Positions 1-6,129 of a stretch of 9,843 nucleotides of DNA are shown in pieces. The notes beneath the pieces are model-generated. The model made no database searches, was not told where the DNA came from, and worked only from the letters and a program-made list of their open reading frames with translations. The stretch is from Leptolyngbya sp. SIO4C5 (GTDB lineage: Bacteria > Cyanobacteriota > Cyanobacteriia > Phormidesmidales > Phormidesmidaceae): the NCBI GenBank assembly GCA_010671965.1, contig JAAHIC010000105.1:1-9843 (forward strand). The letters are read 5' to 3'. The position numbers were made by a program, and so were the translations under genes. Each line of letters opens with the position of its first letter. Within the stretch, counting starts at the first letter, position 1.

Positions 1-1
1 T

Positions 2-66
2 CTACGCGGCTGCAGCCTGTGGTGCTGGCCGTAGGACAGGCCGCTGGCATGGCTGCCGCCGCGTAG
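2..66. repeat. 9-bp inverted repeats flanking an inverted segment in the oxidoreductase gene
   Basis: CTACGCGGC at 2-10 is the exact reverse complement of GCCGCGTAG at 58-66. The 47 bases between them read as the expected C-terminal FAD-binding helix on the plus strand, while the gene itself runs on the minus strand. Flipping the inner segment restores NGATRLQPVVLAVGQAAGMAA in the gene's frame. Both orientations stay open and end at the same TAG. It may be a real inversion, a replication template-switch scar, or an amplification or assembly chimera near a sequence end. Confidence 0.8.
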
Positions 67-1354
67 CCCCATTTGCGATATGGGAAACCGAAATATTTTT
101 ATCGCAGACCAACAGCCCGGTGATAGCTTCAGGCACCAAAGCCTCGTAGGGGATAGTAAACGGAGTTCCTGTCCAGCGTCCGCCCCAGCGCAGCGATTTG
201 GGTGCTAGCGCCAGCTCAAAGCCGGGATAGTGGTGATCGTTTGGATAGGTACCAATGGCGATCGCGCTCACTTCTGCCTGAGCGTTGCGGCAGAGCGGGG
301 CTACCTGTCCCCGCTGCACTGGCAGAATGTCGGGTTCACAGAGCGTCACCAGTCCGCGCAGCCGCCGACTTTCCCGGTAGTAAGGCTGCAGAGCAAAAGC
401 ACCGCCCCCCAGGGCACCGGGTAGTTTAGGAAACACCTCATTAGCCAGCCCGTAGCGGCGGCCTAGCTGCTGCTGGATGAAGCGAGCAAAGCTCTGGGAA
501 TGCCAGCGAGCGGCCTGCAGAAAACTAGCGCGATCGCCTGCCGACTGCACTAAACGATGTAGACCAACCCCATAGTCGTTCCCTCGCTGGGGCCAATTGA
601 TCATGATGAGTTGCTCAGGCAGCTGACCGTAGGCCAGAAACTGCTCGCCGCTATATCCCTGCCAGGCATCTTGAAATAGATCCGGGTTGTCGTGGGGAGG
701 CGCTGCAATCTCAGGGGCACGGCTGCCGGCTCCGTAGTCCCGCAGGATCACAACCCAGGTCGGGGCCTGAACTGGGTAGCGGCACGTTAGCGGATAGGTG
801 GGTGCAGTCGTATCCTCTAGGCTGACTGGAGCGCTGGGTTCTTGCCAAAGCGATCGCGGCTCCCATCCCCAGCGAAAAGGCACCTGTCCCAGGGCCAGCA
901 AATCGCCTAGCTCAGTGCCATCAAGCGTAATTTTGGCCCGAATAATCCAGTCCTGAAAGACGACTCCCTCAATCTGCCGTCCCTGTCGCAAAACCGCCTG
1001 CGGAATTTGACCGTGAATCCAAGTGAGACTGGTCAATTCCGCCACCCAATCAGCAAAAATAGCGGCTCCTATCCTGGGGTCATGGTTGAAAAAGCTGACC
1101 CAGCCATGATCGAGTCCTTCAGCCTGGCGCTGCCTTAGTTCCCGCAGATAAGCGCCCCAGATTCCGGTTTGAAAAGCTAGCAGTTCGTTACCGTCAGGAG
1201 CCGAAACACCCGCTGCTGTCAGCATACCTCCCAGCCAGGGAAACTCACTGACCAAGATGGTTTTAACCCCGCGTCGGGCTGCTTGAATAGCGGCAGCAGT
1301 GCCGCCAGTGCCGCCGCCAACAACTAAGACATCAGCGGCTAAAGTTTTAACCAC
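2..1354 (-). CDS. FAD-dependent oxidoreductase with a scrambled C-terminal end
   Basis: Flavoprotein of the FAD_oxidored type; the substrate is unknown. The N-terminus holds a Rossmann dinucleotide fold: a hydrophobic strand, then GGGTGG at residues 13-18, an acidic E37 at the end of the second strand, and the WLGGMLT motif (40-46) usual in this family. The end of the family's conserved core, NGATR, is at 428-432. The start is GTG at 1354, five bases after the stop of the TerB gene, with no clear Shine-Dalgarno, so translational coupling is likely. After R432 the reading frame gives an unfamiliar Arg/Pro/Cys-rich tail ending at TAG (2-4). The familiar FAD-binding helix of the family (LQPVVLAVGQAAGMAAA) is encoded instead on the opposite strand of the same bases, so the end of the gene appears inverted. 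Relatives, as I recall them, continue well past this helix, so the gene may also be truncated. The enzyme class is secure; whether this copy is active is doubtful. Confidence 0.85.
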   Translation of the reverse strand: MVKTLAADVLVVGGGTGGTAAAIQAARRGVKTILVSEFPWLGGMLTAAGVSAPDGNELLAFQTGIWGAYLRELRQRQAEGLDHGWVSFFNHDPRIGAAIFADWVAELTSLTWIHGQIPQAVLRQGRQIEGVVFQDWIIRAKITLDGTELGDLLALGQVPFRWGWEPRSLWQEPSAPVSLEDTTAPTYPLTCRYPVQAPTWVVILRDYGAGSRAPEIAAPPHDNPDLFQDAWQGYSGEQFLAYGQLPEQLIMINWPQRGNDYGVGLHRLVQSAGDRASFLQAARWHSQSFARFIQQQLGRRYGLANEVFPKLPGALGGGAFALQPYYRESRRLRGLVTLCEPDILPVQRGQVAPLCRNAQAEVSAIAIGTYPNDHHYPGFELALAPKSLRWGGRWTGTPFTIPYEALVPEAITGLLVCDKNISVSHIANGATRRQPCQRPVLRPAPQAAAA

Positions 1355-1359
1355 TCAGC

Positions 1360-2067
1360 CTACTGCAAGTAAGGTGTTACATCTTCATTGCAGTCATCGG
1401 CTAGGTAAGAAAGCGCCCGAAATCGCAGGCCCACTAGCTGATCGTAGAGCGGGTTCAGCTTACACATTGCTGGAATATGCACCAGCTTGCGACCAAATAA
1501 ATTCACGTCTCGCTCAAAAGGACATTGAGAAGGAATCATCTTGCACAGAAAGCGGGCCAGCCTCGGATCGTGAACTTCTAGCTGGTCTAGCCACTCACGG
1601 GCAGGCTTGAGCGGATCAGGGCCTACTTCTGCCGCAGACGGTGCTACCCCCTGCTCTGCCGTCTCGCCAGGGGCGACTTCCTCTGTCACTGACTGCAGGT
1701 TGTACAGAGTGGACTGCAGCGACTTCAGCACCTCAGGATTGAGATCGAGGGCTTGACAAAACTCTATGAGTTTTTTGTCCTCTGCGGTTGAATAGACACC
1801 GTCTGCTAAAGCAACCATGACGGCCATACGAAGAAAATGCTCGGCCGTGACGGGATCAGTTCCTAAAACAGAAGCTAAGTCCTGTGGCGAAACGGGATCG
1901 AAGGAGTCAAAGTTAACGCTGGGCGCCAGTTCATCCTGAGTGATAGCAGAAATTAACTCTTTCTCTTCCTGATCAAAATGACCATCTGCCCAGGCAATTG
2001 TAAGCAGGCCACGCAGCCAAACTTGGATTTGTTCTTGAGTGTAGGGCGACTCTGCAATGGCAGCCAT
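1360..2067 (-). CDS. TerB-like / Mo-dependent nitrogenase C-terminal domain protein
   Basis: Two-domain protein of unknown function, 235 residues. Residues about 10-125 form an all-helical TerB-like domain (tellurite-resistance family) with two repeated acidic motifs, ADGHFDQEEKELI (27-39) and ADGVYSTAEDKKLI (88-101), which in the family form a metal-binding site. A low-complexity Glu/Ala/Pro linker spans about 127-152. Residues 155-235 match the cyanobacterial Mo-nitrogenase C-terminal domain: DPRLARFLCKMIPSQCPFERD, then LFGR, HIPAMCKLNPLYDQLVGLR and YLADDC. Four cysteines (C175, C182, C202, C226) in this domain could bind metal; that is inference. Despite the domain name no nif genes are nearby. 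ATG start at 2067 with only a weak TAGG upstream. It is immediately followed by the FAD oxidoreductase, so the two are probably co-transcribed. The upstream leader carries a hairpin and a tandem repeat. Confidence 0.85.
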   Translation of the reverse strand: MAAIAESPYTQEQIQVWLRGLLTIAWADGHFDQEEKELISAITQDELAPSVNFDSFDPVSPQDLASVLGTDPVTAEHFLRMAVMVALADGVYSTAEDKKLIEFCQALDLNPEVLKSLQSTLYNLQSVTEEVAPGETAEQGVAPSAAEVGPDPLKPAREWLDQLEVHDPRLARFLCKMIPSQCPFERDVNLFGRKLVHIPAMCKLNPLYDQLVGLRFRALSYLADDCNEDVTPYLQ

Positions 2068-2095
2068 AACAGTACCTAAACGGAGGTGAGCGTTA

Positions 2096-2117
2096 CAAAT
2101 CTGGTTCGTCAGATTTG
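2096..2117. repeat. 8-bp-stem inverted repeat in the leader of the TerB gene
   Basis: CAAATCTG (2096-2103) and CAGATTTG (2110-2117) are perfect inverted repeats around a 6-base loop (GTTCGT), 29 bases upstream of the TerB-gene ATG. No T-run follows on either strand, so it is not an obvious terminator. It could be an mRNA leader hairpin or an operator; the sequence does not decide. Confidence 0.6.
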
Positions 2118-2139
2118 CGAGATTAACTTGCGAGATTAA
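2115..2139. promoter_or_regulatory. Tandem 12-bp direct repeat upstream of the TerB gene, possible operator
   Basis: TTGCGAGATTAA occurs twice, at 2115-2126 and 2128-2139, separated by one C (13-base period). It sits between the leader hairpin and an AT-rich stretch (2139-2150) whose minus strand reads TATATAG and could be a -10 region. Short tandem direct repeats next to a promoter are typical of response-regulator binding sites. No known regulator's consensus is recognised here. Confidence 0.45.
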
Positions 2140-2199
2140 ATCTATATAATTGCGTCCTCATTGTAGCGCCGACTCGCGAAAATAGCCGTCCCGCTTCAC

Positions 2200-2784
2200 T
2201 TAAGGCAGCTTGTGGCGACTAATAGACTGGCCCCAATCAGAACCCGTTTGGCCGGTAAAGATCCAGAGAACAGCGCGAGCGCCATCTCGCAGGCTGCGCA
2301 CCAAAGTTTCAGACTCGCCTTCAGAAGGCACGGCTATCGGCTCAAAATGAATGCCCCGACTGCCTAAGACAATCTGACCGATAATGCGGGCTCGCCGCAT
2401 GTGATAGTCCGAGGTAATTAAATAGATACTGCTGATATCGGCAGCGGCCAGGTCATCCACAAGAGAAGTAAAGTTTGTCACCGTATCGACCGCTTCGTAG
2501 TCTAACCGGACGCGATCGCGGTCAATTTTAGCCTCGGCAAAAACCCATTCAGCATACTCTGGGTTGCTGCCTGAAGATACCCAAACTTCTAGTTCAGGGT
2601 GAGACTGGGCAAACTCAGCCGCAAAGAATTCGCGCTCAGTGGATCCTCCCAAGACCAAAGCCACCTGGGGCTGTCTAAACTGAGATCGAAGCTGGTGCTG
2701 CCCTAGCCATAGCAGCCCGCCCAGGCAGACTATCTGCCAGGGACGTAGAGATTTACGGGAGCGCTTGCGGCGGTGCGATCGCAT
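2200..2784 (-). CDS. YdcF/DUF218 family protein, membrane-anchored
   Basis: A 194-residue DUF218 (YdcF-like) protein. Biochemical activity is not established for most of this family; some members are tied to envelope polysaccharide metabolism. Visible family motifs are the first strand ALVLGG (42-47) followed by an Arg-containing turn, SSGSN (70-74), an Asn-rich helix start TNFTS (103-107), and the conserved TSDYHMRRA (124-132). The N-terminus is highly basic (HRRKRSRK) and followed by one hydrophobic segment at about 17-30. This fits a single membrane anchor with the basic end in the cytoplasm and the domain outside. The ATG at 2782-2784 directly abuts a GCGATCGC site and has no strong Shine-Dalgarno. 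The next gene downstream on this strand is 132 bases away, so separate transcription of that gene is likely. Confidence 0.8.
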   Translation of the reverse strand: MRSHRRKRSRKSLRPWQIVCLGGLLWLGQHQLRSQFRQPQVALVLGGSTEREFFAAEFAQSHPELEVWVSSGSNPEYAEWVFAEAKIDRDRVRLDYEAVDTVTNFTSLVDDLAAADISSIYLITSDYHMRRARIIGQIVLGSRGIHFEPIAVPSEGESETLVRSLRDGARAVLWIFTGQTGSDWGQSISRHKLP

Positions 2785-3274
2785 GTAAAGTTCTAAGCTC
2801 AGGCGAATAAATACAAACAGGCAGATACGATTTTAACGCCTAACCTTCCGAATAGCTTTGGTCAGCAGTATAAAAACACGGTCTGAGAAACAGCGGCCTT
2901 ACCGACAAAGTGAGGCAGTGGCATAGAACCGCGTCAGCCTAAATATGTTGCAAAAAATTGCGAAATGTAAACCTGATTGGGCCATGGAGTTCATGTTTTC
3001 AGGGGATCTCGCTTAGTGCTCAACTGCCCGTGATAGACTGACTTCTGGGCTGACTCGGCGATCCCATATGCGTCGTTTTAGGCGGGGGACGCTCAGGTCT
3101 ATGCTGCTAAATGAATAATATCAACCCGTTAGTTAAAGATCTGCAGGCAGTTTTCAAAACTGCCTTCAAGAGTCTCCATAGAATCTGTAACGATTAAGGA
3201 GTAAAGCTTTAGCAGCGGTACTCGATAAATAAACACGATTTTGCTTGCTTGCGGATAGTTGAGAGAGGAATTCC
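2785..3274. other. 490-bp divergent intergenic region between ydcF-like gene and apcF
   Basis: This spacer must hold the promoters of both divergent genes. On the minus strand TATACT (2872-2867) resembles a -10 box about 85 bases upstream of the ydcF-like ATG, but no convincing -35 is present. On the plus strand several AT-rich stretches precede apcF, for example around 3111-3120 and 3223-3234, without a clear -35/-10 pair, so no apcF promoter is assigned. The most prominent element is a near-perfect palindrome at 3145-3165, listed separately. No convincing small gene or structured RNA is seen. Confidence 0.6.
3145..3165. promoter_or_regulatory. Palindrome with 10-bp arms upstream of apcF, operator candidate
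   Basis: AGGCAGTTTT (3145-3154) and AAAACTGCCT (3156-3165) are perfect inverted repeats around a single C. The centre lies about 120 bases upstream of the apcF ATG. No T-run follows on either strand and the one-base centre cannot form an RNA loop without opening pairs. A dimeric DNA-binding protein site is therefore more likely than a terminator. The cognate regulator is unknown. Confidence 0.5.
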
Positions 3275-3784
3275 ATGCGGGATACAGTGACAAGTTTAAT
3301 TAGCAATTACGACAGTATTGGTCGTTATCTCGATCGCGCTGCCCTGGATTCACTGAAGTCCTACTTCGACAGCGGTATGGCTCGCGTTCAGGCAGCAGGC
3401 GTCATCAGCGCTAATGCGGCTGGAATTGTCAAAGAAGCGGGATCGAAGCTGTTTGAGCAGGTGCCAGAACTGATTCGTCCGGGTGGCAACGCCTATACGA
3501 CCCGTCGCTATGCCGCCTGCCTGCGGGATATGGATTACTATCTGCGCTACGGCAGCTATGCTCTGGTTTCTGGCAACGTAGATGTGCTAGATGAGCGAGT
3601 TTTACAGGGACTGCGCGAAACCTACAACTCTTTGGGCGTGCCTATCGGCCCTACCGTTGTCGGTATTCAGATTATGAAAGAACTGATCAAAGCCAAGGTC
3701 GCCGAAGCTGGCATTGAAGAAACTAGCTTTATTGATCAGCCGTTTGACTACATGACGAACGAGCTGAGCGAAGTTAGCATCTAG
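3275..3784 (+). CDS. apcF: Allophycocyanin beta-18 subunit ApcF
   Basis: Phycobilisome core protein that replaces one beta-allophycocyanin in the trimer containing the core-membrane linker ApcE, and helps pass energy to the terminal emitters and photosystem II. At 169 residues it has the usual length. The bilin-binding cysteine is C82 in TTRRYAACLRDMDYYLRY. N72, in RPGGNAY, is at the position that is methylated in beta-type phycobiliproteins. The N-terminus MRDTVTSLISNYD and the C-terminal half LRETYNSLGVPIGPTVVGIQ are typical of ApcF rather than ApcB. The gene stands alone, away from any apcABC cluster, as is usual for apcF. The ATG at 3275 is preceded by GAGAGGA with 5 bases of spacing. It is followed by its own intrinsic terminator at 3867-3890. 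Confidence 0.96.
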   Translation: MRDTVTSLISNYDSIGRYLDRAALDSLKSYFDSGMARVQAAGVISANAAGIVKEAGSKLFEQVPELIRPGGNAYTTRRYAACLRDMDYYLRYGSYALVSGNVDVLDERVLQGLRETYNSLGVPIGPTVVGIQIMKELIKAKVAEAGIEETSFIDQPFDYMTNELSEVSI

Positions 3785-3866
3785 GGCGCAGCCACGTAAA
3801 GGAGAAGAGGGAGATTCCTCAGAAACTTGGCGTTACGGCGATCGCCGCTGCTTACTTCTGATCGAG

Positions 3867-3890
3867 AAGCGTCCAACAGGGCGCTTTTTT
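3867..3890 (+). terminator. Intrinsic terminator after apcF
   Basis: AAGCGTCC (3867-3874) pairs with GGGCGCTT (3879-3886), giving an 8-bp stem with one G-U pair and an AACA loop. A run of six T residues ends at 3890. It ends only 7 bases before the ATG of the sugar kinase, so it insulates that gene from apcF transcription or allows partial read-through. Confidence 0.85.
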
Positions 3891-3897
3891 AACACCC

Positions 3898-5220
3898 ATG
3901 CGCCCAACGTACTCTTTAGGGATTGACTTTGGCACTTCTGGAGCCAGAGCGATCGCGCTTGACCCTCAGCAGCAGATTGAGGCTGAGGCAAAAGTTAGTT
4001 TCAATTCAGCTGCTTCACTGGCTCAGCAGTGGCAAGAAACCCTATGGATGCTGCTAGCAGATATTCCCGTGGCGGTGCGGCAGCAGCTAGGCGCGATCGC
4101 CCTCAACGGTACGTCAGCCACCGTGTTACTCTGCGATGCTGCCGGACAGCCAATCACTGAACCGCTGCTCTACAACGACGACCGCGGCCAGTCAGTTCAG
4201 GCAACAGTGGCTCGAATGACTCCCCCCAATCATGTCGCCAGCAGCGCCACATCCAGCTTGAGCAAGCTGCTGTGGTGGTGTAGCGATTCACAGCAGCTTC
4301 CAGCAGAAGCCCATTATTTAATGCATCAGGCTGACTGGCTCAGTTTTCTATTACACGGCCAGCCAGGTATCAGCGACTATCACAATGCGCTGAAGCTGGG
4401 CTATGACGTTGGCGCACTGCAGTATCCCAACTGGCTATCCAGCTTGCCCCTAGCTACTCTCTTGCCCCAGGTGGTTGCTCCAGGCCACCCAGTTGCAACC
4501 GTCTTGCCAGCGATCGCCCAGCGGTTCAACTTGCCTTCTAGCTGTCATGTTTGCGCTGGCACCACAGACAGCATTGCTGCCTTTTTAGCCAGCGGCGCGA
4601 ATCAGCCTGGTGATGCCGTCACCTCTCTGGGATCAACCCTCGTACTCAAGCTGCTGAGTCAAAAGCGGGTTGAAGCCAGTCAGTACGGCATTTATAGCCA
4701 CCGTCTTGGCGATCGCTGGCTAGTAGGCGGGGCATCTAATACCGGGGGGGCTGTCCTAGCCAAGTTTTTTAGCGCTGACCAGCTAGCCCGGCTCAGCCAG
4801 TCGGTGCAGCCGGATCAGCCCACCCGCTTAGACTATTATCCGCTGACAAAGCCGGGAGAACGCTTTCCCATCGACGATCCGCAGCTATCACCCCGGTTGA
4901 CGCCACGCCCCCAAAATCCTGTGCTGTTCTTGCAGGGACTGCTAGAAGGCATTGCCAATATTGAAGCTCAAGGCTATGGGCGTCTAACGGAACTCGGTGC
5001 TTCACCGCTTAAACAGGTGTATACCGCTGGCGGCGGTGCTCACAATCAGGCATGGACAGCTATTCGCGCTCAGCGTCTACGGGTACCCGTCAGCGTCTCT
5101 GCCCATACAGAAGCTGCTTATGGCAGCGCTTTGCTAGCGCTGAGGAGTCTATCTACCAAGAATGTGTCTTGTGGTCCAGCAGCCTCTTTGGGAAAAAGTA
5201 AGGGCCAGGATAACTCCTGA
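3898..5220 (+). CDS. FGGY-family sugar kinase, probable D-ribulokinase
   Basis: ATP-dependent kinase for a pentulose. It closely resembles the cyanobacterial and plant proteins first named xylulokinase-like and later shown to prefer D-ribulose (Synechococcus elongatus SePSK, Arabidopsis XK-1); the match is from memory. The first FGGY domain opens with GIDFGTSGAR (8-17, phosphate-binding D10, T13, S14). Catalytic base D224 is in CAGTTDS. The second domain carries GGASNTGG and the ATP-binding AGGGAHN (377-383). At 440 residues it is short for a true xylulokinase (about 480-500), which fits this subgroup. The protein starts right at the conserved motif, so ATG 3898 is likely, yet there is no Shine-Dalgarno and a terminator hairpin ends 7 bases upstream. 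The 3' end overlaps the petG terminator on the other strand. Confidence 0.9.
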   Translation: MRPTYSLGIDFGTSGARAIALDPQQQIEAEAKVSFNSAASLAQQWQETLWMLLADIPVAVRQQLGAIALNGTSATVLLCDAAGQPITEPLLYNDDRGQSVQATVARMTPPNHVASSATSSLSKLLWWCSDSQQLPAEAHYLMHQADWLSFLLHGQPGISDYHNALKLGYDVGALQYPNWLSSLPLATLLPQVVAPGHPVATVLPAIAQRFNLPSSCHVCAGTTDSIAAFLASGANQPGDAVTSLGSTLVLKLLSQKRVEASQYGIYSHRLGDRWLVGGASNTGGAVLAKFFSADQLARLSQSVQPDQPTRLDYYPLTKPGERFPIDDPQLSPRLTPRPQNPVLFLQGLLEGIANIEAQGYGRLTELGASPLKQVYTAGGGAHNQAWTAIRAQRLRVPVSVSAHTEAAYGSALLALRSLSTKNVSCGPAASLGKSKGQDNS

Positions 5221-5223
5221 CCC
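5190..5223 (-). terminator. Intrinsic terminator of petG, inside the end of the kinase gene
   Basis: Read on the minus strand, GGGTCAGG (5223-5216) pairs with CCTGGCCC (5209-5202), an 8-bp stem with one G-U pair and a 6-base loop, followed by TTACTTTTT. On the plus strand the same pairing has a C-A mismatch and no T-run, so it works for petG only. It overlaps the kinase stop codon. Confidence 0.75.
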
Positions 5224-5246
5224 CTGCTAGCTGCTTAAGCCCAGTC

Positions 5247-5360
5247 TTAGAGATTGAGCTGATTTCCACGGCGGTACTGCATGTAAGCGGCGACAAACAA
5301 ACCGGCCAGCGTCACCGGAATTAGACCTAGAACGATACCAGAGAGTAGAGGTTCTACCAC
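5247..5360 (-). CDS. petG: Cytochrome b6f complex subunit V PetG
   Basis: A 37-residue single-span membrane protein of the thylakoid cytochrome b6f complex, needed for assembly and stability of the complex. The translation reads [19 protein letters not shown], then [17 protein letters not shown], the near-invariant PetG sequence. The hydrophobic span covers about residues 5-26 and the conserved basic/polar end RRGN follows. The start is GTG at 5360, supported by AAGGAG (minus strand, 5373-5368) with 7 bases of spacing. It is convergent with the sugar kinase and divergent from the cytochrome c gene, which also acts in electron transport. Confidence 0.96.
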   Translation of the reverse strand: MVEPLLSGIVLGLIPVTLAGLFVAAYMQYRRGNQLNL

Positions 5361-5412
5361 GTCAAGACTCCTTAGAATTTTGAGCATCCCTAAACAGGGA
5401 CTAATACATATT

Positions 5413-5441
5413 ATTTAATAGTAAGCGCTGCCTGTCCTCAA
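5413..5441 (-). promoter_or_regulatory. Candidate petG promoter
   Basis: On the minus strand TTGAGG (5441-5436) and TTAAAT (5418-5413) are separated by 17 bases, each matching four of six consensus positions. It would give a leader of about 45 bases that contains the small TCCCT/AGGGA hairpin. The region is AT-rich and other -10 choices a base or two away are possible. Confidence 0.35.
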
Positions 5442-5505
5442 CTGTTAACAACTACAACAGGTGTAATAATTTTTCTGGGCTTCAGAGAAAAAGCGGCAAT
5501 CGCCA

Positions 5506-5525
5506 GCATTCTTAAGGAAGAATGC
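5506..5525. repeat. Perfect 8-bp inverted repeat between petG and the cytochrome gene
   Basis: GCATTCTT (5506-5513) and AAGAATGC (5518-5525) flank a 4-base AAGG loop, about 100 bases upstream of the cytochrome start. No T-run follows on the plus strand. It could be an operator or an RNA hairpin. Confidence 0.55.
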
Positions 5526-5626
5526 CAATTTCGGGGGATTTTAGCGGTCTGAAAGGGTTGCCTTATTTCCTGAGAAAACTTTAAGCTGTGTAATCATAAA
5601 GATAAATTCTGTAACCAGAGAAACAG

Positions 5627-6022
5627 TTGGCCTTGACGCACAATACCCTCAATGAACAGCCTACCGAAGCGCCTAGCCTGATTCAGCGGGCGGTAATCGC
5701 TGTAGCCGGGTTATTGCTGACCTTAGGGCTAGTCGTGTGGGGTATCCAGCACTTTCGCATTTCAGATCCCTATATTCTGCAGGTGCTGGCGCTCAATGGC
5801 GATCGCGATCGCGGCGCGCTTATTTTTCAGATGAACTGCGCTGTTTGCCACGGTTTTGAAGCCTCCGGCGAGGTAGGCCCCAGCCTGCATAACGTATCTG
5901 AACGCAAATCCAAGGTCAATCTTATCCGCCAAGTCATCAGCGGCCAAACTCCCCCCATGCCGCAATTTCAGCCCGAAGCCAAAGACATGGCTGACCTGCT
6001 GGAATACTTAGAAAGCCTTTAG
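5627..6022 (+). CDS. cytM: Membrane-anchored cytochrome c, CytM-like
   Basis: Small monoheme class I cytochrome c with an N-terminal membrane anchor, as in cyanobacterial cytochrome cM. In Synechocystis CytM is linked to balancing respiration and photosynthesis rather than to bulk electron transfer. One hydrophobic span covers about residues 20-43. The heme site is CAVCH (C71, C74, H75) and the likely axial methionine is M111 in TPPMPQF. At 131 residues it is slightly longer than the roughly 105 of some CytM proteins. The anchor lacks an obvious signal-peptidase site, so it probably stays membrane-bound. The start is uncertain: no in-frame ATG lies before the anchor, and an upstream stop is at 5612. 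TTG at 5627 (weak AGAGA upstream) or TTG at 5633 are the candidates. A cleaved cytochrome c6-like protein is the alternative. Confidence 0.8.
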   Translation: MALTHNTLNEQPTEAPSLIQRAVIAVAGLLLTLGLVVWGIQHFRISDPYILQVLALNGDRDRGALIFQMNCAVCHGFEASGEVGPSLHNVSERKSKVNLIRQVISGQTPPMPQFQPEAKDMADLLEYLESL

Positions 6023-6066
6023 CCCTAGATTCTTACAACCGTTCCCCTCTCAAACCTCCCCATCTC

Positions 6067-6090
6067 CCGTTCGACTTCGCTCACGGCAGG
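6067..6090. repeat. Dispersed repeat, copy 1 (GTTCGACTTCGCTC core)
   Basis: A 24-base unit beginning CCGTTCGACTTCGCTC matches the unit at 8832-8855 at 21 of 24 positions. The complement, GAGCGAAGTCGAAC, resembles a short repeat I recall as common between genes in several bacterial genomes. It sits between the convergent cytochrome and caspase-like genes. A T-run (6094-6098) follows, but the stem (CCG/CGG) is too short for a confident terminator. Confidence 0.55.
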
Positions 6091-6129
6091 CCCTTTTTCT
6101 GATCTCTCCGTCTCCGCGTCCCCTCATTC

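Larger units (their letters stand above)
5361..5626. other. Divergent petG / cytM-like intergenic region
   Basis: This 266-bp AT-rich spacer holds the leaders and promoters of two divergent genes. In the petG leader a small hairpin (TCCCT at 5387-5391, AGGGA at 5396-5400) is present. Other structures are a GTTAAC-centred region near 5441-5460 and the inverted repeat at 5506-5525. Towards the cytochrome gene the sequence TAATCATAAAGATAAA near 5591-5606 looks like a -10 region but no good -35 is seen. No small ORF with a plausible ribosome site was found. Confidence 0.6.

Noticed and set aside
1299..1610. 103-codon plus-strand ORF across the oxidoreductase/TerB junction
   Set aside because: It is antisense to two well-supported genes and its translation has no recognisable protein features.
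2945..3016. A 23-codon ORF (plus strand) in the spacer upstream of apcF
   Set aside because: It has no ribosome-binding site, no recognisable small photosystem protein sequence, and this length is expected by chance.
3100..3240. AT-rich -10-like sequences (TAATAT, GATAAA) as apcF promoters
   Set aside because: No -35-like hexamer lies at 16-18 bases upstream of either. Phycobilisome gene promoters cannot be called from this alone.
5480..5505. GC-rich hairpin with a T-run on the minus strand near GGCAATCGCC as a terminator
   Set aside because: The stem is only three to five pairs with a bulge, and no minus-strand gene lies upstream to be terminated.
6067..6098. Terminator for the cytochrome gene at the first dispersed repeat
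   Set aside because: A T-run is present but the stem is only three G-C pairs with a long loop.
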